Shown piece by piece: positions 44,025-52,528 of a stretch of 64,000 nt of DNA. Under the pieces are notes generated by a model, which was not told the origin of the DNA, did no database searches, and saw only the letters and a list, made by a program, of their open reading frames with translations. The number at the start of each line of letters is the position of its first letter. The stretch's first letter is position 1. Source of the stretch: SZUA-35 sp965530755 (GTDB lineage Bacteria; Actinomycetota; Acidimicrobiia; Acidimicrobiales; SZUA-35); the NCBI GenBank assembly GCA_965530755.1, contig CBESNA010000005.1:62001-126000 (forward strand), written 5' to 3'. The translations under genes and the position numbers were made by a program.

Positions 44025-44219
44025 TCAGGTGGGGTCGGGGCTGCGGCCGACGAAGAACATCCAGAGTCCGCCGACCACGAAGAACACCGCGGCGAACGAC
44101 AAGACGGCGCTCATGGCACCGCCGACCAGTGGCACCCAATTGAGGGCGTTGCGGATGAGGAACGCAATGACCCCGACGATGATGAGGGTGAGGCCGGGAC
44201 GATCAACGATGAAACCCAT
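44025..44219 (-). CDS. Small two-helix membrane protein
   Basis: A 64-residue hypothetical protein with two hydrophobic segments (GLTLIIVGVIAFLI and MSAVLSFAAVFFVVGGLWMFF) separated by a short loop (NWVPLVGG). No family name is recognised. TAGGAT lies exactly 6 nt before the ATG at 44219, matching the leaderless promoter pattern of the window and supporting expression. It is convergent with the monooxygenase gene. Confidence 0.72.
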   Translation of the reverse strand: MGFIVDRPGLTLIIVGVIAFLIRNALNWVPLVGGAMSAVLSFAAVFFVVGGLWMFFVGRSPDPT

Positions 44220-44379
44220 GGAGCGATCCTATGGTCGGGGACAGTTGCGGCCAGCGAACGGCGCCGGAACTCTCCCGGCCCACGGGTCGTTGACTGGTAG
44301 TTGAACGGCGCCGACCCGCATCGAGTTCCCGCCAACACGCCACACCGATTCCCAGCACTCGCCGACACGAAAGCACCCC

Positions 44380-45339
44380 ATGGTTGCCACTCTGACCGAC
44401 ATCAGCCCCATCACCTGGGAACACCCAACGGACCGCGCCGCCCTCGGGGCACTCCAGCAGCTACCGGGTTTCGACACCGTTCTCCGCAAGGCGATCGGCA
44501 TGTTCGGCGAACGAAACATCCGCATGAGCTATCAGGCCGAGGCGGTCAAGGTCGGTCCATCGCAGTATCCGGACATCCACGAACAACTCCTGCGGGTCTG
44601 CGGCGTTCTCGACACCGAAGCGCCGCCGCTCTACATCTCCCAGACACACCTGGCGAACGCCGGAGCGGTCGGCATGGACCGTCCGTTCATCGTGCTGAAC
44701 TCCTCGCTGATCGAACTGCTGAAGCCACGCGAGATGAGGGCGGTCCTCGGCCACGAGGTCGGCCACATCATGAGTGGCCACGCGCTCTACCGCACGCTCT
44801 TGTTCCTCCTGCTCGACTACGCCAGACCATCGGTCCCCCTGCTCGGCCAAGCGGTCCTGCCCATCACGCTGGCCCTCCAGGAGTGGAGCCGAAAGGCCGA
44901 AATCTCCTGCGATCGGGCGGGTCTACTCGCCACCCAGAATCCCACGGCCTCTTACGGTCTGCTCGCGGCAATGGCCGGCGGCATCCGAGGCCGCAAGGGC
45001 GAGATCGATCTCCCGTCCTTCCTGGCCCAGTCAGACGAATACCTGGACGCCGACGGTCTCGACGCCTACTACAAATTCATGTCTACGCTCGGACGGTCGC
45101 ACCCGTTCCCTGTCGTCCGCGTTGCCGAGCTGCGCACCTGGATCGGCAGCGGTGCCTACGACGCCATCGTTGACGGCGACTACGTCCGTCGAGCCGACGA
45201 GCACCAGTACCTCGAGGATCTCAACGAGGCTCGCCGCAACTTCTCCGACACTGCGTCCAAGGTCTTCGAAGACACTGAGCAGTACGTCAACAGCGCACTC
45301 CTGGGGTTCGCCGAAAGGGCCGCAGGCCTTCTGAAGTAG
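44380..45339 (+). CDS. M48 family zinc metallopeptidase
   Basis: A 319-residue protease of the Ste24/HtpX-like M48 family. The zinc site is HEVGH in VLGHEVGHIMSGH, with the third ligand Glu in KAEISCDRAGLL. A moderately hydrophobic stretch after the zinc helix (LFLLLDYARPSVPLLGQAVL) may insert in or touch the membrane. The C-terminal 80 residues contain a DYVRRADEHQYLEDLNEARR helix. There is no signal peptide. Role likely in protein quality control, inferred from the family. Confidence 0.9.
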   Translation: MVATLTDISPITWEHPTDRAALGALQQLPGFDTVLRKAIGMFGERNIRMSYQAEAVKVGPSQYPDIHEQLLRVCGVLDTEAPPLYISQTHLANAGAVGMDRPFIVLNSSLIELLKPREMRAVLGHEVGHIMSGHALYRTLLFLLLDYARPSVPLLGQAVLPITLALQEWSRKAEISCDRAGLLATQNPTASYGLLAAMAGGIRGRKGEIDLPSFLAQSDEYLDADGLDAYYKFMSTLGRSHPFPVVRVAELRTWIGSGAYDAIVDGDYVRRADEHQYLEDLNEARRNFSDTASKVFEDTEQYVNSALLGFAERAAGLLK

Positions 45340-45399
45340 CACGTTGGCCACTGTGCAAACAGTGACTTCGTCCCCTGGCAGCCGAGCCGGTCCAACACG

Positions 45400-45965
45400 A
45401 TGATCCAAACATGTCTCGACGACGGCGCCGACGCCACACAGCACGGACTGCGAGTCAAGGTCGCGATTGACGACCGGGATCAAGCGGTCGGCATGATCCA
45501 GCACCTGCCCATCGAGGCGGCACCAGCGGATGGCGTTGGTCTCTACATGATCCTGTGCATCTGGGTGCACGGCTGCGACGAAGGGATCGGCGATGTCCAG
45601 CGTCGAGGCATCGGCTCAGCGTTGCTCGAAGCCGCCGAGGTCGACGCAAGAGACCTGGGGGCCACAGGCATGGCGGCCTGGGGTCTCAGGATCCCCGTAT
45701 GGACGCGGGCCTCCTGGTTCAAGAAACACGGATACCGGGCCGCAGACAACCAAGCCGGCCGCCAGCTCGTGTGGAAGCCGTTCACACCATACGCTTGCGA
45801 ACCGAGCTGGATCCCGAGCAAATGGCAAGCAAGGCAGACCTCCTGCACTACGGGCACACTGACGAGGTGTTCGTCGACGGCAAGCCTGTGCAACGAGGAG
45901 CTCCTCCGAGCTACGGGCAGATCAAGAAGAAGATCGAGAAACGGCTGCACCGCCTTGCCCGGTGA
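45400..45965 (+). pseudogene. Broken GNAT acetyltransferase with thioredoxin-like tail
   Basis: The frame from 45400 encodes a GNAT domain (GLRVKVAIDDRDQAVGMIQH, IWVHGCDEGIGDVQRRGIGS, TGMAAWGLRIPVWTRASWFK, VWKPF). Full-length relatives continue into a thioredoxin-like C-terminal domain. Here that tail is in another frame (+2): GHTDEVFVDGKPVQRGAPPS, then YGQIKKKIEKRLHRLAR, ending at the stop at 45963-45965. The middle of the tail domain (the cysteine-bearing start) is missing, and the N-terminus is also shortened. A deletion plus frameshift is inferred; an assembly error is the alternative. The undisturbed first frame runs on to 46008 as low-complexity sequence. Confidence 0.7.
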
Positions 45966-46004
45966 CCGCAGCCTCATGGACCGCGGCTCGATGAAGGCGG
46001 TCGG

Positions 46005-46664
46005 ATGACGGCGGCCCACCAGACTGTGCCGGCCGCACCCGTTCGGCCGCTCCTCCGCGGCTGGAGTCATACCGCCGCGTTCGTGATCGCCATCCCGGCT
46101 GGGATCGTGCTCCTCCTACAGGCCGACCATGCCCTGACCAGAGCGGCCGCGGCAATCTACGCCACAACCGTTGTCTTGAGCTTCGGCACCTCCGCCGCCT
46201 ATCACCGCTTAGCCCGGTCCCCGAGGGCAACGGCGATCATGCAGCGCCTCGACCACTCGATGATCTACCTGTTGATCGCCGGAACATATGTGCCGGCCTG
46301 CCTCGTCGGGCTTCCGCCGCGTTGGGGCATCCCGTTGTTGTCGGTGGTCGGGGTCGGCGCTGTGACCGGCATCGTCCTGAAGCTCGCCGCGTTCCACCGA
46401 GTCCAGTGGCTCTCGTACTCCCTGTACCTGGTGATCGGTTGGGCCGCCGTCGGAGCCCTTCCCGGCATGATCCGATATCTCCCAACGGCACCGCTTCTCC
46501 TGATCATGGGCGGCGGCCTGCTGTACACGCTCGGCTTTCCCGTTCTCATGCGGAAGCGCCCAGACCCATGGCCCCGCGTGTTCGGATATCACGAGATCTG
46601 GCACGTCCTGACGATCCTCGCAGCGACCCTGCACTTCGGAGCCGTCGCTCTGCTTGTGACCTGA
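46005..46664 (+). CDS. Hemolysin III family (PAQR-like) membrane protein
   Basis: A 219-residue seven-helix membrane protein of the HlyIII/YqfA/AdipoR superfamily. Conserved zinc-site residues are visible: S and H in FGTSAAYHRL, D in RLDHSMIYLLIAGTYVP, and two H in GYHEIWHVLTILAATLHF. The superfamily includes zinc-dependent lipid hydrolases; the physiological role in bacteria is unsettled. The stop lies in a 14-bp tandem repeat. Confidence 0.92.
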   Translation: MTAAHQTVPAAPVRPLLRGWSHTAAFVIAIPAGIVLLLQADHALTRAAAAIYATTVVLSFGTSAAYHRLARSPRATAIMQRLDHSMIYLLIAGTYVPACLVGLPPRWGIPLLSVVGVGAVTGIVLKLAAFHRVQWLSYSLYLVIGWAAVGALPGMIRYLPTAPLLLIMGGGLLYTLGFPVLMRKRPDPWPRVFGYHEIWHVLTILAATLHFGAVALLVT

Positions 46665-46698
46665 ACCTTGTGACGTGAACCTTCTGACCTGAAGACGG
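46657..46698. repeat. 14-bp tandem repeat at the HlyIII gene end
   Basis: TGACCTGAACCTTG, TGACGTGAACCTTC and TGACCTGAAGACGG, head to tail. The first unit contains the HlyIII stop codon. It looks like replication slippage. Confidence 0.75.
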
Positions 46699-46772
46699 AC
46701 TTCGGGCCCTGTCACGCAACGGATCCGACTGACATAGTCGAAGTGACCACTGCTTGACGACTGGGGACCGCA

Positions 46773-48578
46773 ATGCCCACCGACCACTCGACCAACGCCA
46801 CCGACGGATCAATTGTCGGCCGAGGCGAGACCGATCATCTGCTCGTACCGCTGTTGGATGCTGTTCGAAGCGCGCCCGACCGACCGATGGTCTCGGTGCG
46901 CCGCGGTGACGCGTTCGTCGATCGCTCTGCCGCTGAGGTGTGGCAGCGTGTCGAGGCTCTGGCTCGTGGCCTGGTCGCTCGCGGAGTCGAGATCGGAGAC
47001 CGGGTCGCGCTGATGTCGTCGACCCGTCTCGAGTGGCTAGAAGTCGATCTCGCGATCAACGCCGCCGGGGCAGTAACCGTGCCGATCTACGACACATCGT
47101 CCGCCGAGCAGATCGAATGGATCCTGGCCGACAGCGGAGCAAAGGCGATGGTGTGTGAGACCAGAGCAATGCGCGACCTCGTTTCCGCGGACTCGCCATG
47201 CACCCACCTGCTCACCATCGACGATGGCGATCTCGATTTGCTGGTGGCCGACGGCGTTCCTGTCGATCCAGGAGAAGTGGCCAAGCGGATCGAACAGCTC
47301 CGCTCTGGGTCGGTGGCGACGCTGATCTACACATCGGGAACGACCGGCCGGCCGAAGGGTTGTGTCTTGACCCACGGCAATCTTCGGTCGAACGTCCACC
47401 AGATCACCGATGCGCTCGGTGACTCCATCGGGCCGTCGGACACGGCCCTCGTCTTCCTCCCGCTCGCGCACATACTCACCAAGACCACGGTCGAGTTCGC
47501 GCTCGATCGCGGCGTCCGCATCGCGTTCGGCTCGTCCATCGCCGAGCTCCCGAACGAGTTCGTGATGGTGAAGCCGACAGTGATCTCGTCAGTGCCTCGG
47601 ATCTTCGAGAAGGTCTTCGCCAAAGCGCAACACACTGCCGCAACCGAGAAGAAGACGCGCATCTTTGATCACGCAGCAGAGGTCGCCGGCCGCTGGTCTC
47701 GACAACGAGCAGCGGGCCGACTGTCGTTGCTGACACGAGCGGAGCACGCAGTCTTCGATCGACTCCTCTACTCCAAGATCAAGGCCGGATTCGGTGGGGA
47801 GCTCCGAATGGCGTTCTCCGGAGGCGGTCCTCTCGGCGAGAGGCTCTGCTCGTTCTTCGATGGGATCGGAGTCCGAATCTACGAGGGTTACGGCCTCACC
47901 GAGACCAGCCCCCTCCTGACGATCAATCGGACAGTCGGTTGGAAACCGGGCACCGTGGGGTTGCCCGCGGCAGGCACCGACATCATCGTCGCCGACGACG
48001 GTGAACTCCTCGTCACCGGACCTCAAGTGTTCAGCGGCTACTGGCAGAACGATGAGGCGACCGCTGAATCCTTCGACGAGGACGGCAGATTCCGCACCGG
48101 CGACATCGGCGAATTCGACAGCGACGGGTTCCTTCGGATCACCGGCCGAAAGAAGGAACTGATCGTCACGTCCGCCGGCAAGAACGTCGCCCCGCAGCCG
48201 CTGGAAGACAGAATCCGATCCCATCGTCTCGTGAGCCAGGCCATGGTCATCGGAGACAATCAGCCGTTCGTGTCTGCACTCATCACGATCGATGAAGACT
48301 CGATCGTCGATTGGCGAGCCGAGGAAGATCTCGAGCACCTCCAGATGAGCGACGTACTGAGTTCTGATGCGCTGCTGGCCGAGATCCAGCAGGCGGTCGA
48401 TTCCGCCAATGCGTCCGTTTCGAGAGCCGAGTCGATTCGCGAGTTCCGCATCTTGCCCAGAGACTTCTCGCTGGATCGAGGCGAGGTGACGCCGACCATG
48501 AAGGTCCGACGCTTGGCCGTCCAGGAGAACTGGGCGCACATCATCGACACGATCTACGCACCGACCCCTCGCCTTTGA
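46773..48578 (+). CDS. Long-chain fatty acid-CoA ligase (FadD15-like)
   Basis: AMP-forming acyl-CoA synthetase, 601 residues. The P-loop-like motif is TLIYTSGTTGRPKGC, the A5 motif YEGYGLTETSP, the A7/A8 motifs RFRTGDIGEFDSDGFLRITG and RKKELIVTSAGKNVAP, with the catalytic Lys near the end in TPTMKVRR. The overall pattern matches the FadD15/bubblegum group for long-chain acids. It is followed after 24 nt by a WS/DGAT enzyme, so it likely supplies its acyl-CoA. Confidence 0.94.
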   Translation: MPTDHSTNATDGSIVGRGETDHLLVPLLDAVRSAPDRPMVSVRRGDAFVDRSAAEVWQRVEALARGLVARGVEIGDRVALMSSTRLEWLEVDLAINAAGAVTVPIYDTSSAEQIEWILADSGAKAMVCETRAMRDLVSADSPCTHLLTIDDGDLDLLVADGVPVDPGEVAKRIEQLRSGSVATLIYTSGTTGRPKGCVLTHGNLRSNVHQITDALGDSIGPSDTALVFLPLAHILTKTTVEFALDRGVRIAFGSSIAELPNEFVMVKPTVISSVPRIFEKVFAKAQHTAATEKKTRIFDHAAEVAGRWSRQRAAGRLSLLTRAEHAVFDRLLYSKIKAGFGGELRMAFSGGGPLGERLCSFFDGIGVRIYEGYGLTETSPLLTINRTVGWKPGTVGLPAAGTDIIVADDGELLVTGPQVFSGYWQNDEATAESFDEDGRFRTGDIGEFDSDGFLRITGRKKELIVTSAGKNVAPQPLEDRIRSHRLVSQAMVIGDNQPFVSALITIDEDSIVDWRAEEDLEHLQMSDVLSSDALLAEIQQAVDSANASVSRAESIREFRILPRDFSLDRGEVTPTMKVRRLAVQENWAHIIDTIYAPTPRL

Positions 48579-48602
48579 CGACCAACAGAATTTGCGGAGA
48601 CG

Positions 48603-50006
48603 ATGAACCACCCAACAGACACCGAGGCGATCGAGCGGCTTAATCCGACGGACGCGACGCTGTGGGAAATCCAGCGGGACCCAGAACTCAGAACAACGAT
48701 CGTCGCGCTCGCCGTGCTCGATCGATGTCCGCATTGGACCGCCCTGACGGCAGCAGTCGAGCACGCGGTGGCGACGATCCCGAGGCTGCGACAACGTGTC
48801 GTAGAAGGCCCACTCGGGTTGGGTCGCCCCCACTGGCAGGCGTCCCAACCCGAACTCGACTTCCACCTCCGCCGAATCGGTGTGCGCAGCGCCGGCGGAC
48901 TGCGCGACGTGCTCGACACCTGTGGCACCTTGGCGGGAGAAGGTTTTGATCCTGATCGACCCCTGTGGGAGATGGTGTTGATCGACGGATGGGACGACCG
49001 TCGAGCGGCTCTCGTTCTCAAGGTGAGCCACACGCTGACCGACGGCCTCGGCGGCGTTGGGTTGCTGGAAGCAATCGGCGAAGAAGGCACCTCCACCACT
49101 GACGGTCGGGATGCCAGCAAGACCAACAATCGCTCCATGCTCGGGACGATCGCGCAGCTGGCATCTCTGCCTGCTCAGGCGGCGTCAGCTCTGCTCGCCT
49201 CGAGCGCCCATCCGGTGCAGTCTGTTCAGCAGACCATCAAGGGAGCCGGGTCCGCCGTACGTCTCGTGAAGCCATCCGGTCCACCGTTGTCGAGCCTCAC
49301 CGCGGACAGAGGCATGGATCGCTGGACAGGGGTGAGCGAGCTTGCGGTCGATCGACTCCGGGCGTCCGCCCATCGTGGCGGAGGGACGATCAACGATGCG
49401 TTCATCACCATCGGGCTGCGAGCACTGGCGGAGTATCACCGATCGTTCGGCGCAGAAGACGCAGCGTTCCGTGTCACGATGCCGATCAGCTTCCGAACCG
49501 AATCCGATGCGTCAGGCGGCAACCAATGGACCCCGGCTCGGCTCGTCCTGCGCGCCGACCTCGATGCTCACCCGTACACCGACATGGCTCGGCACCGAGA
49601 ACGACTCCGGACGGCACGCAACGAGCCGTCGGTCGGCTTCAGCCAGACGATGGCAGCTGCTCTGCATGAACTCCCGTCGAGTCTGACCATCGGCATCGTG
49701 TCCGGCATGGCGAAGGGCTCTGACCTCGTCATGACGAACGTCGCCGGCCTCACGAAGCCACTGCGGATCGCAGGTGCCGTTGTCGAAAGTTTGTATCCCT
49801 TTGCTCCAGCCACGGGTGCCGCCCTCAACATCGGCTTGATGTCGCATCTGGACGCAGCGTGCGTTGGCTTCACCATCGACACCGCAGCCGTGACCGACCC
49901 CGAAGGGCTCGTTCACCACTTCGAAGCTCAGGCTGCCGACTTCCTTCGGCGACGCAAGGCACCGACTGTTCGAGCTAGCGCACCAACTCGGAAGAACCGT
50001 GAATGA
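48603..50006 (+). CDS. WS/DGAT-family acyltransferase with variant motif
   Basis: A 467-residue wax ester synthase/diacylglycerol acyltransferase-like enzyme. The HHxxxDG motif reads KVSHTLTDGLGG: the first His is Ser but the second (catalytic) His, Asp and Gly remain. Other family blocks are DPDRPLWEMVLIDGW, GGTINDAFITIGLRALAEYH and TNVAGLTKPLRIAGA. GGAG precedes the ATG. It forms a pair with the acyl-CoA ligase upstream. Function as acyltransferase is likely; substrate unknown. Confidence 0.88.
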   Translation: MNHPTDTEAIERLNPTDATLWEIQRDPELRTTIVALAVLDRCPHWTALTAAVEHAVATIPRLRQRVVEGPLGLGRPHWQASQPELDFHLRRIGVRSAGGLRDVLDTCGTLAGEGFDPDRPLWEMVLIDGWDDRRAALVLKVSHTLTDGLGGVGLLEAIGEEGTSTTDGRDASKTNNRSMLGTIAQLASLPAQAASALLASSAHPVQSVQQTIKGAGSAVRLVKPSGPPLSSLTADRGMDRWTGVSELAVDRLRASAHRGGGTINDAFITIGLRALAEYHRSFGAEDAAFRVTMPISFRTESDASGGNQWTPARLVLRADLDAHPYTDMARHRERLRTARNEPSVGFSQTMAAALHELPSSLTIGIVSGMAKGSDLVMTNVAGLTKPLRIAGAVVESLYPFAPATGAALNIGLMSHLDAACVGFTIDTAAVTDPEGLVHHFEAQAADFLRRRKAPTVRASAPTRKNRE

Positions 50007-50104
50007 CCTCGTGCTGCCGTCGGCGTTGGCCGAGGTCGCCGGTGTCGGCCGCTGACAAGATCGAACGAGAGTGACGAAACGGTCCCGGCGGCTAGCTTGC
50101 GTTC

Positions 50105-51223
50105 ATGGCCTCAAACGAAACGTCCAGCTGGGACGTCCTCATCGACCGCAACGATCTCCACCGCACGAGCATCGCCAAGGCGTCGCCTCGACCGCTCGGC
50201 GACGCGCAGGTCCGCCTGCACATCGATGCGTTCGGGCTGTCGGCGAACAACATCACGTACGCCGCCTACGGCGACATGATCGGCTACTGGGGGTTCTTCC
50301 CGGCCGACGAGGGAGACGACGGAACGAACTGGGGCCGCGTCCCCGTCTGGGGTTTCGCCGACGTCGTCGAATCCAATCTGCCGAGCCTGCCGGTCGGCGA
50401 GCGCATCTACGGCTACCTGCCGATGTCGACCGAACTCGTCGTCGAGCCGACACGAGTCAACGACGGCGGCTTCTTCGACGCCAGCGCCCACCGGGCGGCT
50501 CTGCCTGCCACCTACAACCGCTATTCACGCTCGTCTGGCGACCCCAGCTACGTTGTCGAACTCGAGGACGAACAGATGCTGCTACGTCCGCTCTTCTTCA
50601 CCTCGTTCCTGATCGACGACTTCCTCGACGACAACGACTTCTTCGCCGCACCGACCGTGATCGCCACGAGCGCCTCGAGCAAGACCGCCTTCGGAACGGC
50701 AGAACTCTTGAGCAAACGGGAGGGCATCACGGTGATCGGACTCACTTCGCCGGGCAACGTCGAGTTCTGCCAGAACCTCGGAACCTACGATCAGGTCTTC
50801 ACCTACGACCAAGTGCTCGACGTCGACAACAGCCCGCTCGACGCAGACACGCCGTCGGTCCTGATCGACTTCGCCGGCAACCGTTCGGTGATTGCGTCCG
50901 TGCACGCTCGCCTCGGCGATCAGCTTCGCCACTCGGCAGTCATCGGCGGCACGCACTGGGACGCCGAAGCGAGCGCCGAGCCGCTCGCAGGACCGGAGCC
51001 GACCTTCTTCTTCGCCCCGACACAGATCGAGAAGCGTCACGCCGAGTGGGGTGCAGCCGAGCTCGACGCCCGTCTGGGAGCTGCGTGGGCGCCATTCGTC
51101 GAACGGTCGAAGCAACTCCTGACTGTCGAGCACAGCCACGGGCCGGAGTCGGTCGTCGAGCGTTTCCTGGAGCTGCTCGATGGGACGACGCCACCGTCGG
51201 TGGCGCACATCCTCCACCCGTGA
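50105..51223 (+). CDS. DUF2855 family protein
   Basis: A 372-residue protein resembling the DUF2855 group, which has an overall medium-chain dehydrogenase-like layout (FGLSANNITYAAYGDMIGYW, then VPVWGFADVV, ERIYGYLPMST, and a Rossmann-like centre VIATSASSKTAFGTAELLSK). No zinc ligands or clear GxGxxG are seen, so its activity is undefined. TAGCTT lies 6 nt before the ATG, fitting a leaderless start. Confidence 0.82.
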   Translation: MASNETSSWDVLIDRNDLHRTSIAKASPRPLGDAQVRLHIDAFGLSANNITYAAYGDMIGYWGFFPADEGDDGTNWGRVPVWGFADVVESNLPSLPVGERIYGYLPMSTELVVEPTRVNDGGFFDASAHRAALPATYNRYSRSSGDPSYVVELEDEQMLLRPLFFTSFLIDDFLDDNDFFAAPTVIATSASSKTAFGTAELLSKREGITVIGLTSPGNVEFCQNLGTYDQVFTYDQVLDVDNSPLDADTPSVLIDFAGNRSVIASVHARLGDQLRHSAVIGGTHWDAEASAEPLAGPEPTFFFAPTQIEKRHAEWGAAELDARLGAAWAPFVERSKQLLTVEHSHGPESVVERFLELLDGTTPPSVAHILHP

Positions 51224-51236
51224 GCAGCCTGAGCTG

Positions 51237-51716
51237 ATGAGCATCCAACAGGGCGAGTCGATCGTCGCGTTCTGGCATCGGTGCCTCGTTGCCATCGGCG
51301 AGCCGGAGAGACCACTGCCCCCAGTCGAACAGTTCGGGGATTCGCCGGAGTTGGCGGACGAACTGCTCGGCCTCGTTCTTGATGGCCCGAAGCGAGCCAC
51401 GGCCTCTTTGGTCGCGGAGTACGAGTACGAAGGCGAGCCCGTTCCCTCACTCGGGGATCGGTGGATCGTGGTCGATGGTCTGGGCGAACCACGGGCCGTG
51501 CTGCAATCGACCGATGTGCGGATCGGGCCGCTGTCAAGTGTCGACGCCGAGTTCGCCTGGGACGAAGGCGAAGGCGACCGAACCGTCGAGGACTGGCTTC
51601 GCGCCCACCACGGATGCTTCGAGCGCTTCTTGCCCACCATCGGGGTCGAATTCGACCCCGGCATGCCCACGGTGTTCGAACGTTTCCGGATCGTCTACTC
51701 CGAGCCGGCCGACTGA
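51237..51716 (+). CDS. ASCH domain protein
   Basis: A 159-residue protein of the ASCH superfamily, a PUA-like beta-barrel thought to bind RNA or nucleotides. Typical features are VLDGPKRATASLVAEYEYEG, PSLGDRWIVVDGLGEPRAVL and the WLRAHHGCFERF helix. ATG 51237 was chosen over an upstream in-frame codon inside DUF2855. It follows DUF2855 by 13 nt and is probably co-transcribed with it. Confidence 0.85.
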   Translation: MSIQQGESIVAFWHRCLVAIGEPERPLPPVEQFGDSPELADELLGLVLDGPKRATASLVAEYEYEGEPVPSLGDRWIVVDGLGEPRAVLQSTDVRIGPLSSVDAEFAWDEGEGDRTVEDWLRAHHGCFERFLPTIGVEFDPGMPTVFERFRIVYSEPAD

Positions 51717-51964
51717 CAGCGAACCGTGCTGGAGACATGCCGGCCGGAAGCGGTGCCGGCTGAAAACGCGAGAGAGCGGCGTTCCGGTCGAGCTGGCTCT
51801 GATGACCGAATAAATCGGTCCCCGTACGCCGGGTCGACGCAGCCGTAGTGGCCGGAACACCGCGTCTCGATACCGACCATCATGATCCTCTGGAGCGCCG
51901 CGCGCAAGGGTCGATTCGGTGACAAATTCGCGACGCGGCGTCGTCTCCTTGCACGGCCGTATCG
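51717..51964. other. Intergenic region without a recognised gene
   Basis: A 248-bp gap between convergent genes. The only structure noted is GCCGGC (51739-51744) and GCCGGC (51755-51760), a weak hairpin that may end ASCH transcription. No conserved ORF or RNA recognised. Confidence 0.4.
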
Positions 51965-52402
51965 TCACACGTCCAGAACGATGGTGACCGGGCCGTCGTT
52001 CACGATCTCGACCGACATCTCGGCCCGGAATCGACCCGTGGCAACGCTCCCGCCGAGGTCACGCAAACAGCGACAGACCTGTTCGATCAGCGGCTCGGCG
52101 ACCTCCGGTCTCGCCGCAGCCATGAAGCTCGGGCGATTGCCCTTCCTGGCATCGCCGTACAGCGTGAACTGGCTGACGACGAGCACCTCGCCACCGACAT
52201 CGCCGAGCGCGAGATTCATCCTCCCGTCGTCGTCTTCGAAGACACGCAGCTTCCACAGCTTGTCTGCCATCCGCACTGCTTCGGCTGCTGTGTCGTCATG
52301 GGTCACGCCCACCAACACACACAGGCCGGCACCGATGGCGCCGATCGTCTCGCCGTCGACCGAAACCTCGGCCCGCTCCACCCGCTGGATGACCGCTCGC
52401 AT
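51965..52402 (-). CDS. dtd: D-aminoacyl-tRNA deacylase
   Basis: Removes D-amino acids (and glycine from tRNA-Ala) from mischarged tRNA; 145 residues, the standard length. MRAVIQRVERAEVSVDGE is the family start, SQFTLYGDARKGNRPSF carries the active-site SQF motif, and NDGPVTIVLDV ends with the GP cross-subunit motif. The ATG at 52402 was preferred to the frame start at 52465, which lacks family similarity. Confidence 0.96.
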   Translation of the reverse strand: MRAVIQRVERAEVSVDGETIGAIGAGLCVLVGVTHDDTAAEAVRMADKLWKLRVFEDDDGRMNLALGDVGGEVLVVSQFTLYGDARKGNRPSFMAAARPEVAEPLIEQVCRCLRDLGGSVATGRFRAEMSVEIVNDGPVTIVLDV

Positions 52403-52528
52403 CGACGCAGTCTGCCGCAATCGACCGGCCACCAGGGGGAACCCACCCACGTGGCGACCGTCCACCGCTGGGCGTGTGCGATCCTGCTCAGCGGGGCCGC
52501 GGGGAACTCGCCATAGCCTTACAGCGTT

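Noticed and set aside
45966..46008. Continuation of the GNAT frame to 46008 as a 202-residue protein
   Set aside because: Residues after about 135 have low-complexity Arg/Ser/Thr composition while the family C-terminus is readable in another frame.
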